From Hymenobacter rubripertinctus (GTDB taxonomy: Bacteria; Bacteroidota; Bacteroidia; Cytophagales; Hymenobacteraceae), in assembly GCF_003583925.1 (NCBI RefSeq), contig NZ_QYCN01000012.1, positions 39,134 through 103,133 on the forward strand: a stretch of 64,000 nucleotides of DNA. The letters run 5' to 3'. The translations under genes and the position numbers were made by a program. Below are positions 50,412 through 58,974 of the stretch, one piece after another. Position 1 is the first letter of the stretch, and the number at the start of each line of letters is the position of its first letter. The notes beneath the pieces were generated by a model that saw only the letters and a list, made by a program, of their open reading frames with translations, was not told where the DNA came from and made no database searches.

Positions 50412-51354
50412 GCCCCTTTTGCCAACGATGCCCGGCGGCGCGCGCGGCGGATGGCTGGTGGCCCTGCTGCTGCTGCTAGTGGCCGGCGCGGGTTCGGCCC
50501 AGGCCCAGAATGGCTTGCCGCTCGATTCGGTGCCCCGGGGCCGGTTCCGGCAGCCTACGGTGCGGGTGGGCGAAATCGTGGAGTACGAGCTGAGCTCCCG
50601 GCACGCCCCCCGCCAGGAGGTCATCTTCCCCGACTCGGCCGCCGACTTCGCGCCCTTCGAATACGTGGGCCGCCGCTACACCCCCACCCGCACCCGCCAG
50701 GGCCGCAGCCTCGACCAGGCCACCTACCGCCTGCGCACCTTCCGTCTCGATTCGGTCCTGACCCTGACGCTACCCGTCACGGTGCTGCGGGGCCGCGATA
50801 CGCTGCTCGTGCCCACGGCCCCGGCCAGTATCCGGCTGGTGCGCACGGCGCCGGCCACGCCCATATCCGGCCCGCCGGTGCTGCGCCAGAGCCTGGCGTT
50901 GCGGCCCGTGCCGGCCCGGTTCAACTACCCCTACTGGCTGGCGGGGCTGGCGGGCGGACTGCTGCTGGCCGGCGGGCTGGTGCTGGCCTTCCGGAGCCGG
51001 CTGCGCCAGCGCTACCGCCGCTACCGCCTGCGTAAGAACCACGTGTACTTCCTGGCCCAGTACGCCCGCCATGTGGAGCGTTTCACCCTGTCCCGCTCGC
51101 TCACCAACATGGAGCGCGCCATCACGCTCTGGAAAAACTACCTCTCCACCCTCGAACACACCAACATCACCAGCCTGACCACCCGCGAAATCGTGGCTCG
51201 CTACCAGCACGATGCCGATGTGCGCCTGGCCCTGCAACTAGCCGACCGCGTCATCTACGGCAACCTGTTCACCGAAGACGACACCGAAACCGACCTCGCC
51301 TTCGTGCTGCTGCGCAACTTTGCCGAACGCCAGTACGCGGAGGTAAACGCGTAA
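50404..51354 (+). CDS. Bat-cluster membrane protein (BatD-like N-part)
   Basis: 316 residues from GTG at 50404, overlapping the DUF58 gene by 8 bases; ATG at 50428 (MPGGARGGWLVALLLLL) is a good alternative. Signal peptide to about residue 34 (SAQAQ). The periplasmic part has a beta-sandwich-like segment VRVGEIVEYELSSRHAPRQE, followed by a single transmembrane helix (about 180-198, YWLAGLAGGLLLAGGLVLAF) and a basic cytoplasmic tail of helices. The arrangement resembles proteins between DUF58 and BatA in related genomes. Confidence 0.8.
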   Translation: MGKPLLPTMPGGARGGWLVALLLLLVAGAGSAQAQNGLPLDSVPRGRFRQPTVRVGEIVEYELSSRHAPRQEVIFPDSAADFAPFEYVGRRYTPTRTRQGRSLDQATYRLRTFRLDSVLTLTLPVTVLRGRDTLLVPTAPASIRLVRTAPATPISGPPVLRQSLALRPVPARFNYPYWLAGLAGGLLLAGGLVLAFRSRLRQRYRRYRLRKNHVYFLAQYARHVERFTLSRSLTNMERAITLWKNYLSTLEHTNITSLTTREIVARYQHDADVRLALQLADRVIYGNLFTEDDTETDLAFVLLRNFAERQYAEVNA

Positions 51355-51356
51355 AT

Positions 51357-51443
51357 TGTCATTCCGACGAAGGAGGAATCTGGCTAAGTCATTGAACAGT
51401 ATCACAACGCTCTGAGCCAGATTCCTCCTTCGTCGGAATGACA
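51357..51443. repeat. Palindromic GTCATTC element inside the Bat-type cluster
   Basis: 29-base perfect arms (51357-51385 and 51415-51443) starting TGTCATTCCGACGAAGG. It begins 3 bases after the stop of the preceding gene and lies between two co-directional genes. Confidence 0.9.
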
Positions 51444-51472
51444 GTCCATCTATTCAACCATTCAACCACCTC

Positions 51473-52510
51473 ATGCCCGATTTGCTGACTGCGGCCTTGG
51501 ATAGTGTGCGGTATGCCACGCTGGCCAGCTACAGCTGGGAGCAGCCGCGCCTGTTGCTGCTGCTGCCGCTGCTGCCGCTGCTGTTCGTGCTGCGCTGGGC
51601 GCTGGCGCGGCGGCGGCGCTCGAAGCTGGGCGTGGCCTTCGTGGCGGGCCGAGTGCCGCGCGACTGGAGCACGGGGCTGCGCTTCTTGCCCGATATGGTG
51701 CTGGTGCTGAGTTTGTGCTTCGGGGTGGTGGCCCTGGCCCGGCCCCAGCGCGTGGATGAGCGCGTGGTGCAGACCGGCGAGGGCATCGACATTCTGCTGG
51801 TCCTGGATGTGTCGGGTTCCATGGAATTGCAGGATCTGCGGCCCAACCGCCTGGAGGCGGCCAAGCGCGTGGCCCTGGAGTTCCTCCACGGCCGCCGCGG
51901 CGACCGGGTGGGACTGGTGGTATTTGCCGGCGACGCCTACTCTCTGGCCCCGCTCACCACCGACTACGAGCTGCTGCGCGAAAACATCGAAAGCCTGCGT
52001 CTGGGTATGATTCCTAACGACGGCACGGCCATCGGCACGGCCCTGGGCGTGGCCACCAACCGCCTTCGCGACTCGCCCTCGCACACCAAAGTGTGCATCC
52101 TGCTCTCCGATGGCGAAAACACGGCCGGCTCCCTCGACCCGCTTACCTCGGCCCAGCTGGCCCACGCCTACGGCCTCAAGCTCTACACCATCGGGCTGGG
52201 CCAGGACGGCACCGTGCCCTTTTTCACCGAGGCGTCCGGCCAGACCCGCTTCGTGGAAACCCGCCTCGACGAAACCACTATGCGCCAGATTGCCCAGGCC
52301 GGCGAGGGCCGCTTCTTCCGGGCCACCGACAACGCCGGCCTGCGCCAGATTTTCCAGCAGATCAACCGCTACGAGAAGTCCGAAATCAAGCAAACCCGCT
52401 ACCGCAACACCCAGGACTACTACCGCCTCTACCTGTTCTGGTGCCTGGGCCTGTGGCTGGTCTGGCTGGCCCTCAAAAACACCTTCCTCACCAACGCGCT
52501 GGAGGACTAA
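51473..52510 (+). CDS. batA: BatA-like VWA-domain membrane protein
   Basis: 345 residues. Two N-terminal hydrophobic segments (about 24-42, 62-82), a VWA domain with complete MIDAS (LVLDVSGSMELQD, about 102-115; also GTAIGTALGVATN and LLSDGENTAG), and a C-terminal helix (LFWCLGLWLVWLALKN). BatA proteins work with BatB-D and a MoxR ATPase in envelope stress. In this window the cluster stops after batA; the next gene is YggS. Confidence 0.9.
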   Translation: MPDLLTAALDSVRYATLASYSWEQPRLLLLLPLLPLLFVLRWALARRRRSKLGVAFVAGRVPRDWSTGLRFLPDMVLVLSLCFGVVALARPQRVDERVVQTGEGIDILLVLDVSGSMELQDLRPNRLEAAKRVALEFLHGRRGDRVGLVVFAGDAYSLAPLTTDYELLRENIESLRLGMIPNDGTAIGTALGVATNRLRDSPSHTKVCILLSDGENTAGSLDPLTSAQLAHAYGLKLYTIGLGQDGTVPFFTEASGQTRFVETRLDETTMRQIAQAGEGRFFRATDNAGLRQIFQQINRYEKSEIKQTRYRNTQDYYRLYLFWCLGLWLVWLALKNTFLTNALED

Positions 52511-52674
52511 ACCGCTGATTCGTTCACGCTGTTCCGGTGCTGAATTTGGCCCTTGGAGCAGAACCCGGGGGAACTTGGGCGGTTGTTGAGCTAACCAAAA
52601 CAGGGTACCGTTTCATCCGTTGCTGACGCTGCATTCAAAAATCGGCAGCAGCAGCAAAAAATCTGTGAAAATCT

Positions 52675-53337
52675 GTGATTAAGGACAACCTGCACCGCAT
52701 CGAGCAAACCCTGACCGGCACCAATGCCCGGCTGGTAACCGTGACCAAAACCCACCCCGTAGAAGTACTGCGCGAGGCCTACGAGGCCGGAGCCCGCCTT
52801 TTCGGCGAGAACCGGGCCCAGGAAATGGCCGCCAAGCAGCCCGAGCTGCCCGCCGACGTGGAGTGGCACCTCATCGGCCACCTGCAAACCAACAAGGTCA
52901 AGTACATTGCCCCCTTCGTGCACACCATCCAGAGCATCGACAGCCTGAAACTGCTGCTCGAAATCGAAAAGCAGGCCGCCAAGTCCGACCGGATTATCGA
53001 GGGCCTGCTCCAATTCCAGATTGCCGACGAGGATACCAAAACCGGCCTCAGCCTATCCGAAGCCGAAGAAATTCTGGGCTCCGCTGAGTACCGCGCCCTG
53101 CGCCACGTGCGCCTGACCGGCGTGATGGCCGTGGCCACCAACACAACCGACGAGGACCAACTGCGCCGCGAGTTTCGCCAGCTGCGCGGCTACTTCGACA
53201 AGCTTAAAAGCCTCTATTTCGCCGATGAAGACACGTTCCGGGAAGTATCGATGGGCATGAGCTCCGACTACCCGCTGGCCCTGCGCGAAGGCAGCACCCT
53301 GATTCGGGTGGGCAGTGCTATTTTTGGGAGCCGGTAA
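52675..53337 (+). CDS. YggS-family PLP homeostasis protein
   Basis: 220 residues from a GTG start at 52675. The PLP-binding lysine is in LVTVTKTHPVEVL. Others: ARLFGENRAQEM, WHLIGHLQTNKVKYI, SMGMSSDYPLAL, IRVGSAIFGSR. YggS/PROSC proteins keep free PLP low and guard amino-acid balance; no enzymatic activity is required. The start lies inside a directly repeated AATCTGTGA sequence, so the start codon may come from a repeat. Confidence 0.92.
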   Translation: MIKDNLHRIEQTLTGTNARLVTVTKTHPVEVLREAYEAGARLFGENRAQEMAAKQPELPADVEWHLIGHLQTNKVKYIAPFVHTIQSIDSLKLLLEIEKQAAKSDRIIEGLLQFQIADEDTKTGLSLSEAEEILGSAEYRALRHVRLTGVMAVATNTTDEDQLRREFRQLRGYFDKLKSLYFADEDTFREVSMGMSSDYPLALREGSTLIRVGSAIFGSR

Positions 53338-53416
53338 CCGGACCCGCATCGTACGGAACCTGCCGTCCACGCAGCTGAATCCCCTCTATCCGAGTGCTAG
53401 TCTAGCTCGTCTGGCT

Positions 53417-53516
53417 CCCCCTCTCCTTTTCGGAGAGGGGGCCGGGGGGGAGGTAGCGCGTTGAACAAAGCGACAGGAAGGCTTTAGCCACCCACCAAAA
53501 AACCAAACACCAAAAA
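53417..53516. repeat. Hairpin and heptamer-like repeats between yggS and DUF423
   Basis: At 53417-53441 CCCCCTCTCC pairs with GGAGAGGGGG over a TTTTC loop. At 53487-53516 the complement reads TGGTTTT, TGGTGTT, TGGTTTT, so again 7-base phased. The rest of the 188-base gap shows nothing I can name. Confidence 0.5.
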
Positions 53517-53525
53517 CCACCTGCC

Positions 53526-53903
53526 ATGACTGCTCGCATCATTATTCAACTGGCCGCTATGCTCGGCGCTCTAAGCGTGGGCATTGGGGCCTTCGCAGCC
53601 CACGGGCTGCGCAAGAGTCTGGAAGCCGCCGGGCGCTTCGAGACGTTTGAAACGGCCGTGCGCTACCAGTTTTTTCATACGCTGGCGCTGCTGGGCATTG
53701 GGCTGCTGCTGCTGGCGCGGCCCGAGCTGCGGAGCCTGAGCACCGTGGCCTGGCTGTGGCTGGGCGGCATTCTCGTGTTCAGCGGCTCGCTCTACGTGCT
53801 CTGTCTGACGGGCATCACCAAACTCGGGGCCGTTACGCCCATCGGGGGCGTGCTCTTCATTGCCGGCTGGATTGTGCTGGCGCTGGCCGCCCGCCAGCTG
53901 TAG
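53526..53903 (+). CDS. DUF423 family inner-membrane protein
   Basis: 125 residues with four transmembrane helices. DUF423 (YgdD) motifs: LGALSVGIGAFAAHGLRK (about 13-30), FETAVRYQFFHTLALLGIGL, GGILVFSGSLYVLCLTGI, GAVTPIGGVLFIAGW. Function unknown. It ends at a bidirectional terminator and converges with the DUF1573 gene. Confidence 0.95.
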   Translation: MTARIIIQLAAMLGALSVGIGAFAAHGLRKSLEAAGRFETFETAVRYQFFHTLALLGIGLLLLARPELRSLSTVAWLWLGGILVFSGSLYVLCLTGITKLGAVTPIGGVLFIAGWIVLALAARQL

Positions 53904-53926
53904 GGCAAATTCTGCGCTTCAGCCAC

Positions 53927-53964
53927 AAAAAAAGCGCCTCCCGGTTTGGGAAGGCGCTTTTTTT
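53927..53964. terminator. Bidirectional terminator between convergent genes
   Basis: AAAAAAAGCGCCTCCC pairs with GGGAAGGCGCTTTTTTT (one bulged A), with A- and T-runs at either end. Confidence 0.85.
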
Positions 53965-53983
53965 AGTAGCAATAGTTGCCGCC

Positions 53984-54520
53984 TTACGACTTCTTCTTGA
54001 CCTTGATTTTCCGGTCGTCCATTTTGACTTTCTGCTTGCCGTCGGGCGCGTCGCTGTTCACGGCGGCTTCGGCGGCGTTGGCGGGAGCGGCGGCCTGCAA
54101 GGTGGCACCGACTTCCTTCACATCACCCACCAACGATACCATGGCGTTGCCGCTGGCCGAGTTCGACTCGATGGTGAGCACTTTGTTCTGGATTCCCATT
54201 TTACCGGCCGAGTTGAATTTGGCGGTAATGGTGCCGCTTTTGCCGGGCATGATGGGCTCCCGGGTCCAGTCGGGGGTGGTGCAGCCGCAGCTGACGCCGA
54301 TGTTGGAGATGACCAGCGGCTGGGTGCCCACATTCTTGAACTTGAAGGTATGGTCCACGATGTCGCCGGTGTGAATGGCGCCGAAGTCGAACTTCATTTC
54401 CTCGAACTGAATCTGCGGGCCGGCCACTTTGGCCTGGGCATTGGCGGGCTGTACCGACTGAGCCTGAACACTCAGGCCCATCACCGACAGCGAGAGGGCC
54501 AGAAAAAGGACTTTTTTCAT
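53984..54520 (-). CDS. DUF1573 periplasmic protein
   Basis: 178 residues from ATG at 54520; the longer upstream frame is excluded. Signal peptide of about 21 residues (MKKVLFLALSLSVMGLSVQA). The DUF1573 Ig-like domain: FEEMKFDFGAIHTGDIVDHTF, VSNIGVSCGCTTPDWT-type with a CGC motif, and GIQNKVLTIESNSASGNAM. C-terminus is Lys-rich (KKS). Probably periplasmic or surface; role unknown. Often next to energy or copper genes elsewhere, but not here. Confidence 0.92.
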   Translation of the reverse strand: MKKVLFLALSLSVMGLSVQAQSVQPANAQAKVAGPQIQFEEMKFDFGAIHTGDIVDHTFKFKNVGTQPLVISNIGVSCGCTTPDWTREPIMPGKSGTITAKFNSAGKMGIQNKVLTIESNSASGNAMVSLVGDVKEVGATLQAAAPANAAEAAVNSDAPDGKQKVKMDDRKIKVKKKS

Positions 54521-54664
54521 GATGCGGACATATAAAAGACGGTGAAAAGTAAGCAAAAATCCGGGGCTGTTCCCGCAGCCAAGTTTCGGGCCAGGTTGGC
54601 GGCCGGCTGCGGTAGCTGGCACAACTAGCAACACCCGCCCGGGCCGTTCTGGTTCAGCCCGGCC

Positions 54665-56089
54665 CTACTCCTCGGGCTCGTCGCCGATGAGCTTTTGGTT
54701 GAAGTTGAGCAGAAACAGCTTCTCGGAGGAGCGCGTGATGGCCGTGTAGAGCCAGCGGGCGAATTCGGAGTTCACCATCTCATCCTTCAGGTAGCCATGA
54801 TCCACGAACACGGCCTGCCACTGGCCGCCCTGGGCTTTGTGGCAGGTAAGGGCGTAGGCGAATTTCACCTGCAAGGCGTTCAGGAACGGGTCTTTGCGCA
54901 GGGCCGCGCTCCGGTCTTTCTTGGTGGTGAGGTGGTCGTAATCCTGGCCCACCGCCTCGTAGAGGGCCTTGTTGCGGTCGGCGGGCAGGGCCGGGCTTTC
55001 CGTGTGCAGGGTGTCGAGCAGCAGCTTTACTTCCAGGTCGGGCTCGTCGGGATAGTCCACGAGGCGCACGCGGGCATCGGCGAAGCGGAAGCCGAACTCC
55101 TCGGTAGTCCGGATGATTTTGACCACCTGCACGAAGTCGCCGTTGGCCAGGAAACCGATGTCGGAGTCCTTGGGCAGCCAGTAGTAGTTGTTGCGCACCA
55201 CCATCAGGTAGTCGCCCGACTCAATCTCGTCCTCGGCCTCGAACAAAATGCGCCGGATATACTGGTTGTACTGGTTGGCGTTCTTGTTGGAGCGGCAGAT
55301 GATGGTGCTGTTCTCGTGGCCGAAGTTCTTATAGGCCCAGCGCAGGCCGTCTTCGAGCTTATCGGTGCCCATCGAGAAGATGTCGGGGTAGCCTTTGGTG
55401 AAGAACTGAATGCGCGGATTATCCTCGCGCAGCTCCTCCCGCAGCACCGTGGCGTTCATCAGAATGCCCGACTCCTCGGCCTGGCGCATCACCTGGCGCA
55501 GCTCCACCGAGCCCACCTCGGCCCGGAACCGGTCGCGCAGCAAGTCGGGGTCGAGGGCGGGGCTGAGCAGCTGGCCCACCGGCGGCAGCTGAGCGGTATC
55601 GCCAATGAAGAGCAGGCGGTTGCTGGGCTTCTCGAACACGAAGTTCATCACGTCATCGAGCAGCCCGTTCACCCCGAAGGCCTTCTCATCGGAAATCATG
55701 GAGGCCTCATCCACAATGAACAGTGTGTCCTGGGCGCGGTTGGGCTGGCGCTGAAACGTGAGGCCCTGGGAAGGCGAACCGCTGGTCTGGCGGTAAATTT
55801 TCTTGTGGATGGTGCTGGCCGCCACGCCCGAGTAGGTGCTCATTACTTTGGCGGCGCGGCCGGTGGGGGCCATCAGCACGTATTTGCGGCCCATCTGGTG
55901 CAGAAACTGCACGAGCGCACTCACCACGGTGGTTTTGCCGGTGCCCGCGTAGCCGCGCAGCACAAATGCCTTGCGCCCCGGCAGCGCATCGCCCAGAAAC
56001 CCATCGAGCTGCCGGAACAGCGTGGCCTGGTCCTCGGTGGGCTCGAAGGGAAAGTAGTCGCGGATGGAAGGAGTTCTGACGGTTAGCAT
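54665..56089 (-). CDS. RecD-like ATP-dependent DNA helicase
   Basis: 474 residues from ATG at 56089; a TTG codon 9 bases upstream lies in the promoter box. Superfamily 1 motifs: Walker A LRGYAGTGKTT (about 47-54), LMAPTGRAAKVM (Ia), FIVDEASMI (Walker B), GDTAQLPPVGQ (III), and the C-terminal TCHKAQGGQWQAVFVDHGY and YTAITRSSEKLFLL (V-VI). Likely SF1B 5'-3' helicase related to RecD2/Dda. Role in DNA repair or recombination. Confidence 0.93.
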   Translation of the reverse strand: MLTVRTPSIRDYFPFEPTEDQATLFRQLDGFLGDALPGRKAFVLRGYAGTGKTTVVSALVQFLHQMGRKYVLMAPTGRAAKVMSTYSGVAASTIHKKIYRQTSGSPSQGLTFQRQPNRAQDTLFIVDEASMISDEKAFGVNGLLDDVMNFVFEKPSNRLLFIGDTAQLPPVGQLLSPALDPDLLRDRFRAEVGSVELRQVMRQAEESGILMNATVLREELREDNPRIQFFTKGYPDIFSMGTDKLEDGLRWAYKNFGHENSTIICRSNKNANQYNQYIRRILFEAEDEIESGDYLMVVRNNYYWLPKDSDIGFLANGDFVQVVKIIRTTEEFGFRFADARVRLVDYPDEPDLEVKLLLDTLHTESPALPADRNKALYEAVGQDYDHLTTKKDRSAALRKDPFLNALQVKFAYALTCHKAQGGQWQAVFVDHGYLKDEMVNSEFARWLYTAITRSSEKLFLLNFNQKLIGDEPEE

Positions 56090-56095
56090 ACGGGG

Positions 56096-56103
56096 CAAAG
56101 GTA
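56096..56103 (-). promoter_or_regulatory. -7 promoter box of the helicase gene
   Basis: TACCTTTG, perfect TAnnTTTG, 6 bases before the ATG at 56089. Confidence 0.6.
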
Positions 56104-56112
56104 CCGCTTCTT

Positions 56113-56252
56113 TGAGCTGATAGCTGAAGGAACGTCATTCAGAGCGCCGCGAAGAATCTCGCGTGGAAATCGTCAGGGTATTCCTCCTATCGTCAGCACG
56201 CGAGATTCTTCGCGGCGCTCTGAATGACGTTCCTTGAGCTAACAGCTATCAG
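56113..56252. repeat. GTCATTC palindrome flanked by CTGATAG heptamers
   Basis: The inner palindrome has 39-base perfect arms (56127-56165 and 56197-56235; core GAACGTCATTCAGAGCGCCG). Outside it lie CTGATAG-type heptamers in inverted orientation (GAGCTGATAGCTG at 56114-56126, and complement CTGATAG, CTGTTAG near 56240-56250). Between co-directional genes. Confidence 0.85.
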
Positions 56253-56253
56253 C

Positions 56254-56682
56254 TCAAGAGTGGGGCTCAATCACGGCCATCGTGGCGGTGGCTTTGGCAA
56301 TCAGCTTGTCGTCGCACCACACCTCCGACTCGCAGAAGTGCAGGCGGCGGCCGGCCTTGAGCACCCAGCCCACGGCCCGCAGGCGCTGGCCCACGCCGGG
56401 GTGCAGGTAGCTGGTTTTGAGCTCCACCGTGACCACGCCCGTACCTTCGGGCACGAGGGTAACGGCCGCGAAACCGGCCACTAAGTCGGCCATGGTGGCC
56501 ACCAGCCCGCCGTGGGCGAAGCCGGTGTGCTGCTGGTGCTGCCGCTCCAGGGTCAGCTCGGCCTCGATGCGGCCAGGCTCGATGCGGGTGAGGTTGGCCC
56601 CGATATGGTGCATGAAGTGCTGGCGAACGAGCTTGCGGCGGATGCGGGCTTCGAGGGATTCGGAGGATTCAGGCGTTGTCAT
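56254..56682 (-). CDS. PaaI-family hotdog thioesterase
   Basis: 142 residues, usual size. HTGFAHGGLVATMADLVAGF is the hotdog signature with the catalytic Asp/Gly positions (about 55-75). VVTVELKTSYLHPG and GRRLHFCESEVWCDDKLIAKA follow. It probably hydrolyses acyl- or aryl-CoA in cytoplasm. Substrate unknown. Divergent from the Nudix gene at 56810. Confidence 0.92.
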   Translation of the reverse strand: MTTPESSESLEARIRRKLVRQHFMHHIGANLTRIEPGRIEAELTLERQHQQHTGFAHGGLVATMADLVAGFAAVTLVPEGTGVVTVELKTSYLHPGVGQRLRAVGWVLKAGRRLHFCESEVWCDDKLIAKATATMAVIEPHS

Positions 56683-56809
56683 GACGCGAAATTGGCGTTT
56701 TTTGGGCGAGGCTGCCCCATAAGCCGGGCGACGAAGGCAAATATCGGGGGCCGATGGGGCGTTCTACTTTGCGTACCGTAGCTTTGCTCACCTTCCAGCC
56801 CGCTCGCCT

Positions 56810-57316
56810 ATGACTTCGTTTTCCTCTTCCCAGCCCAACGAATTGCTGCAAGCCTACGCCGGGCTGGCCCGGGTGCGGGTGTGTGGCCTGCTGGTGCGCG
56901 AGGGCACGCTGCTGCTCACCGCCCACCGGGGCCTGCTGCCCGATGCGCTGCCGTTCTGGTCGCCGCCGGGTGGGGGCTGGCAGTTTGGCGAAACGTTGCA
57001 GCAGGGCTTGCAGCGGGAGTTTGCCGAAGAAACCGGCCTGGCTGTGCGCGTGGGCCGCTTCCTGCACCTGCACGAGTACCGGGAACCGGGCTTGCAGGCG
57101 TTGGAGCTGTTTTTTGAAGTAACGCCCCTCGACGCCCAGGCCCAGCCCCAACTCGGCCGCGACCCCGAACACGGCCCCGACGAGCAGCTGCTGACCCACC
57201 TTGAATTCGTGTCGCCCCGGCAGCTGGGCCGGCTGCTGCCCCAGCAGGTGCACCCGGTGCTGCGCGACCTGATCAGCACCGACGACGTGTTCATCCCCCA
57301 GACGCGGTTTCAGTAG
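56810..57316 (+). CDS. Nudix hydrolase
   Basis: 168 residues. The Nudix box reads GGGWQFGETLQQGLQREFAE then ETGL (about 60-82), complete with the catalytic REFAEE. The start is RVCGLLVREGTLLLTAHRG. The family hydrolyses nucleoside diphosphate linked compounds; the substrate is unknown. Confidence 0.9.
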   Translation: MTSFSSSQPNELLQAYAGLARVRVCGLLVREGTLLLTAHRGLLPDALPFWSPPGGGWQFGETLQQGLQREFAEETGLAVRVGRFLHLHEYREPGLQALELFFEVTPLDAQAQPQLGRDPEHGPDEQLLTHLEFVSPRQLGRLLPQQVHPVLRDLISTDDVFIPQTRFQ

Positions 57317-57399
57317 CGGGCCGCTTTTGTATCTTTAGCGGCCGAAACGGTGCCTGAGTGCCGGGGCGGCCTTTTTTCTGCCTTTCCCTTTCTTTGCTT

Positions 57400-58287
57400 A
57401 TGTCGTCCACCGTTCCTGCTGCTTCTCTGGCCCCGGCGGCCCTGCACCGCCTGCGCGATGAAACGCTGGACCCCGGGCAGCTGGCGGCCTACAACCTCTA
57501 CCTCACGGCCGGCCCCGCCGGCCTGCGCCTGGGCGTGGCCGATGTGCAACGCAATAAGTTTCTGGTCCTCGAAGAGTACGCCGCGCCCGAAGCCGGCACC
57601 ACGCTGGCCCAGCAGGTGCAGGCCCTGGCCGCCGAACACGATTTGCTGGGCCGCCCCGGCTGGAACCGGGTGCGGCTGGCAGTGCACAACCGCGCCTTCA
57701 CGCTGCTGCCCGCCCCCCTGTTCCGCCCCGGCGACGAAACCGCCTACCTGCGCCTGCACCACGCCCTCGATGGCCAGCACGAATCGGTGCACGCCTACAC
57801 CCACAAGGGCCTGGATGTCGTGAGCCTGTTTGCCGCCGAAAAGCCCCTCACCGACTGGTTTGCGCGCACCTACCCGGCCGGCCGCCTCGTGCACCGCACC
57901 AGCGCCCTGCTCCAGGGCGTGGTGCAGCAGAGCGAGCAGAACGGCCCCGCCCGGGTGTACCTGAGCATTGGTCCCCAGCAGCTGACGGTGCTTGTGATGC
58001 GGGGTAAGCGGCCGGAATTCTGCAACGTGTTCCCCTACAGCACGCCCGAAGACCTGATTTACTACACCATCCTGGTGATGCAGGAACTCCAGCTCGACCC
58101 CGACCAGGACCTGGTGATGGTGTGGGGCGACCTGATGCACGATTCGGAGCTGTTTACCATCCTGCGCAAGTACATCCGCAACCTGCGCTTCGGCAACCGC
58201 CCCTTCGACCTCAGCTACAGCTACCGCCTCAACGACCTGTTCGAATACCGCTACTTCGAGCTCTTCGCCCTCCACCTCTGTGAGTAG
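57400..58287 (+). CDS. DUF3822 family protein
   Basis: 295 residues from ATG at 57400 (upstream in-frame ATG adds a hydrophobic tail and is less likely). Residues YNLYLTAGPAGLRLGVADVQ (about 30-50), VHNRAFTLLPAPLF, and FEYRYFELFALHL at the end match DUF3822. The fold is ASKHA-like/actin-related, with no known activity. In Bacteroidota the gene is regularly linked to coaD (often with rsmD), as here 154 bases upstream of coaD. Confidence 0.88.
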   Translation: MSSTVPAASLAPAALHRLRDETLDPGQLAAYNLYLTAGPAGLRLGVADVQRNKFLVLEEYAAPEAGTTLAQQVQALAAEHDLLGRPGWNRVRLAVHNRAFTLLPAPLFRPGDETAYLRLHHALDGQHESVHAYTHKGLDVVSLFAAEKPLTDWFARTYPAGRLVHRTSALLQGVVQQSEQNGPARVYLSIGPQQLTVLVMRGKRPEFCNVFPYSTPEDLIYYTILVMQELQLDPDQDLVMVWGDLMHDSELFTILRKYIRNLRFGNRPFDLSYSYRLNDLFEYRYFELFALHLCE

Positions 58288-58293
58288 ATGACA

Positions 58294-58431
58294 TAGTGAG
58301 GTGGTGAACTGGTGAGTTGACGTGCGGGAAAGCTGCTTGCGCGCTATGCACTATTGGCACCTTAGCTCAATTCGCGCCACTCACGCAGTCGGGTCCTCCG
58401 CACGTCAACTCACCAGTTCACCACCTCACTA
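58294..58431. repeat. Perfect 34-bp inverted repeat between DUF3822 and coaD
   Basis: Arms 58294-58327 and 58398-58431 (starting TAGTGAGGTGGTGAACTGG) are exact complements with a 70-base centre. The left arm is an 8-base repeat: GTGAGGTG, GTGAACTG, GTGAGTTG. It fills the gap from 6 bases after the stop to 9 before the next start. Confidence 0.92.
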
Positions 58432-58440
58432 TTACACCGC

Positions 58441-58911
58441 ATGCGCATTGCTCTGTTTCCCGGCTCTTTCGACCCTTTTACCAACGGCCACCTCGATGTG
58501 GTACGGCGCGGCACGGAGCTGTTCGACGAGGTGATTATTGCCATCGGCAACAACAGCAGCAAGCAGCGCTACCTGCCCGTAGAGCAGATGATGGAAATGA
58601 TTGAGGGCGTGTTTCAGGACGAGCCCCGGGTGTCGGTGCAGGCTTACAAGGGCCTGACGGCCGACTTTGCCCGCGAAACCGGAGCCCGGTTCCTGTTGCG
58701 CGGCCTGCGCAACACCACCGACTTCGAGTACGAAAACACCATTGCCCAGGCCAACCGCCACGTCAACCCGGCCCTGGAAACCGTGTTTCTCATCACCTCC
58801 CCCGCCCTGGCCGCCATCAGCAGCACCATCATCCGCGAAATTCACCGCTTCGGGGGCAACGTCGATGATTTCGTGCCTTTCGCGCTGCCCTCCTACCCGG
58901 GTCAGGCGTAG
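58441..58911 (+). CDS. coaD: Phosphopantetheine adenylyltransferase
   Basis: 156 residues. It makes dephospho-CoA from 4'-phosphopantetheine and ATP. Motifs: ALFPGSFDPFTNGHLDVVRR (ATP-binding HxGH-type: TNGH), RYLPVEQMMEMIE, and the C-terminal ISSTIIREIHRFGG. Starts ATG at 58441, 9 bases after the palindrome. Essential CoA gene. Confidence 0.97.
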   Translation: MRIALFPGSFDPFTNGHLDVVRRGTELFDEVIIAIGNNSSKQRYLPVEQMMEMIEGVFQDEPRVSVQAYKGLTADFARETGARFLLRGLRNTTDFEYENTIAQANRHVNPALETVFLITSPALAAISSTIIREIHRFGGNVDDFVPFALPSYPGQA

Positions 58912-58974
58912 CCGGCCGGTAGCTGCTGGCGGCCAGCCCCCATTACCCCGCTGACCACAACAATAACCTGGTGG

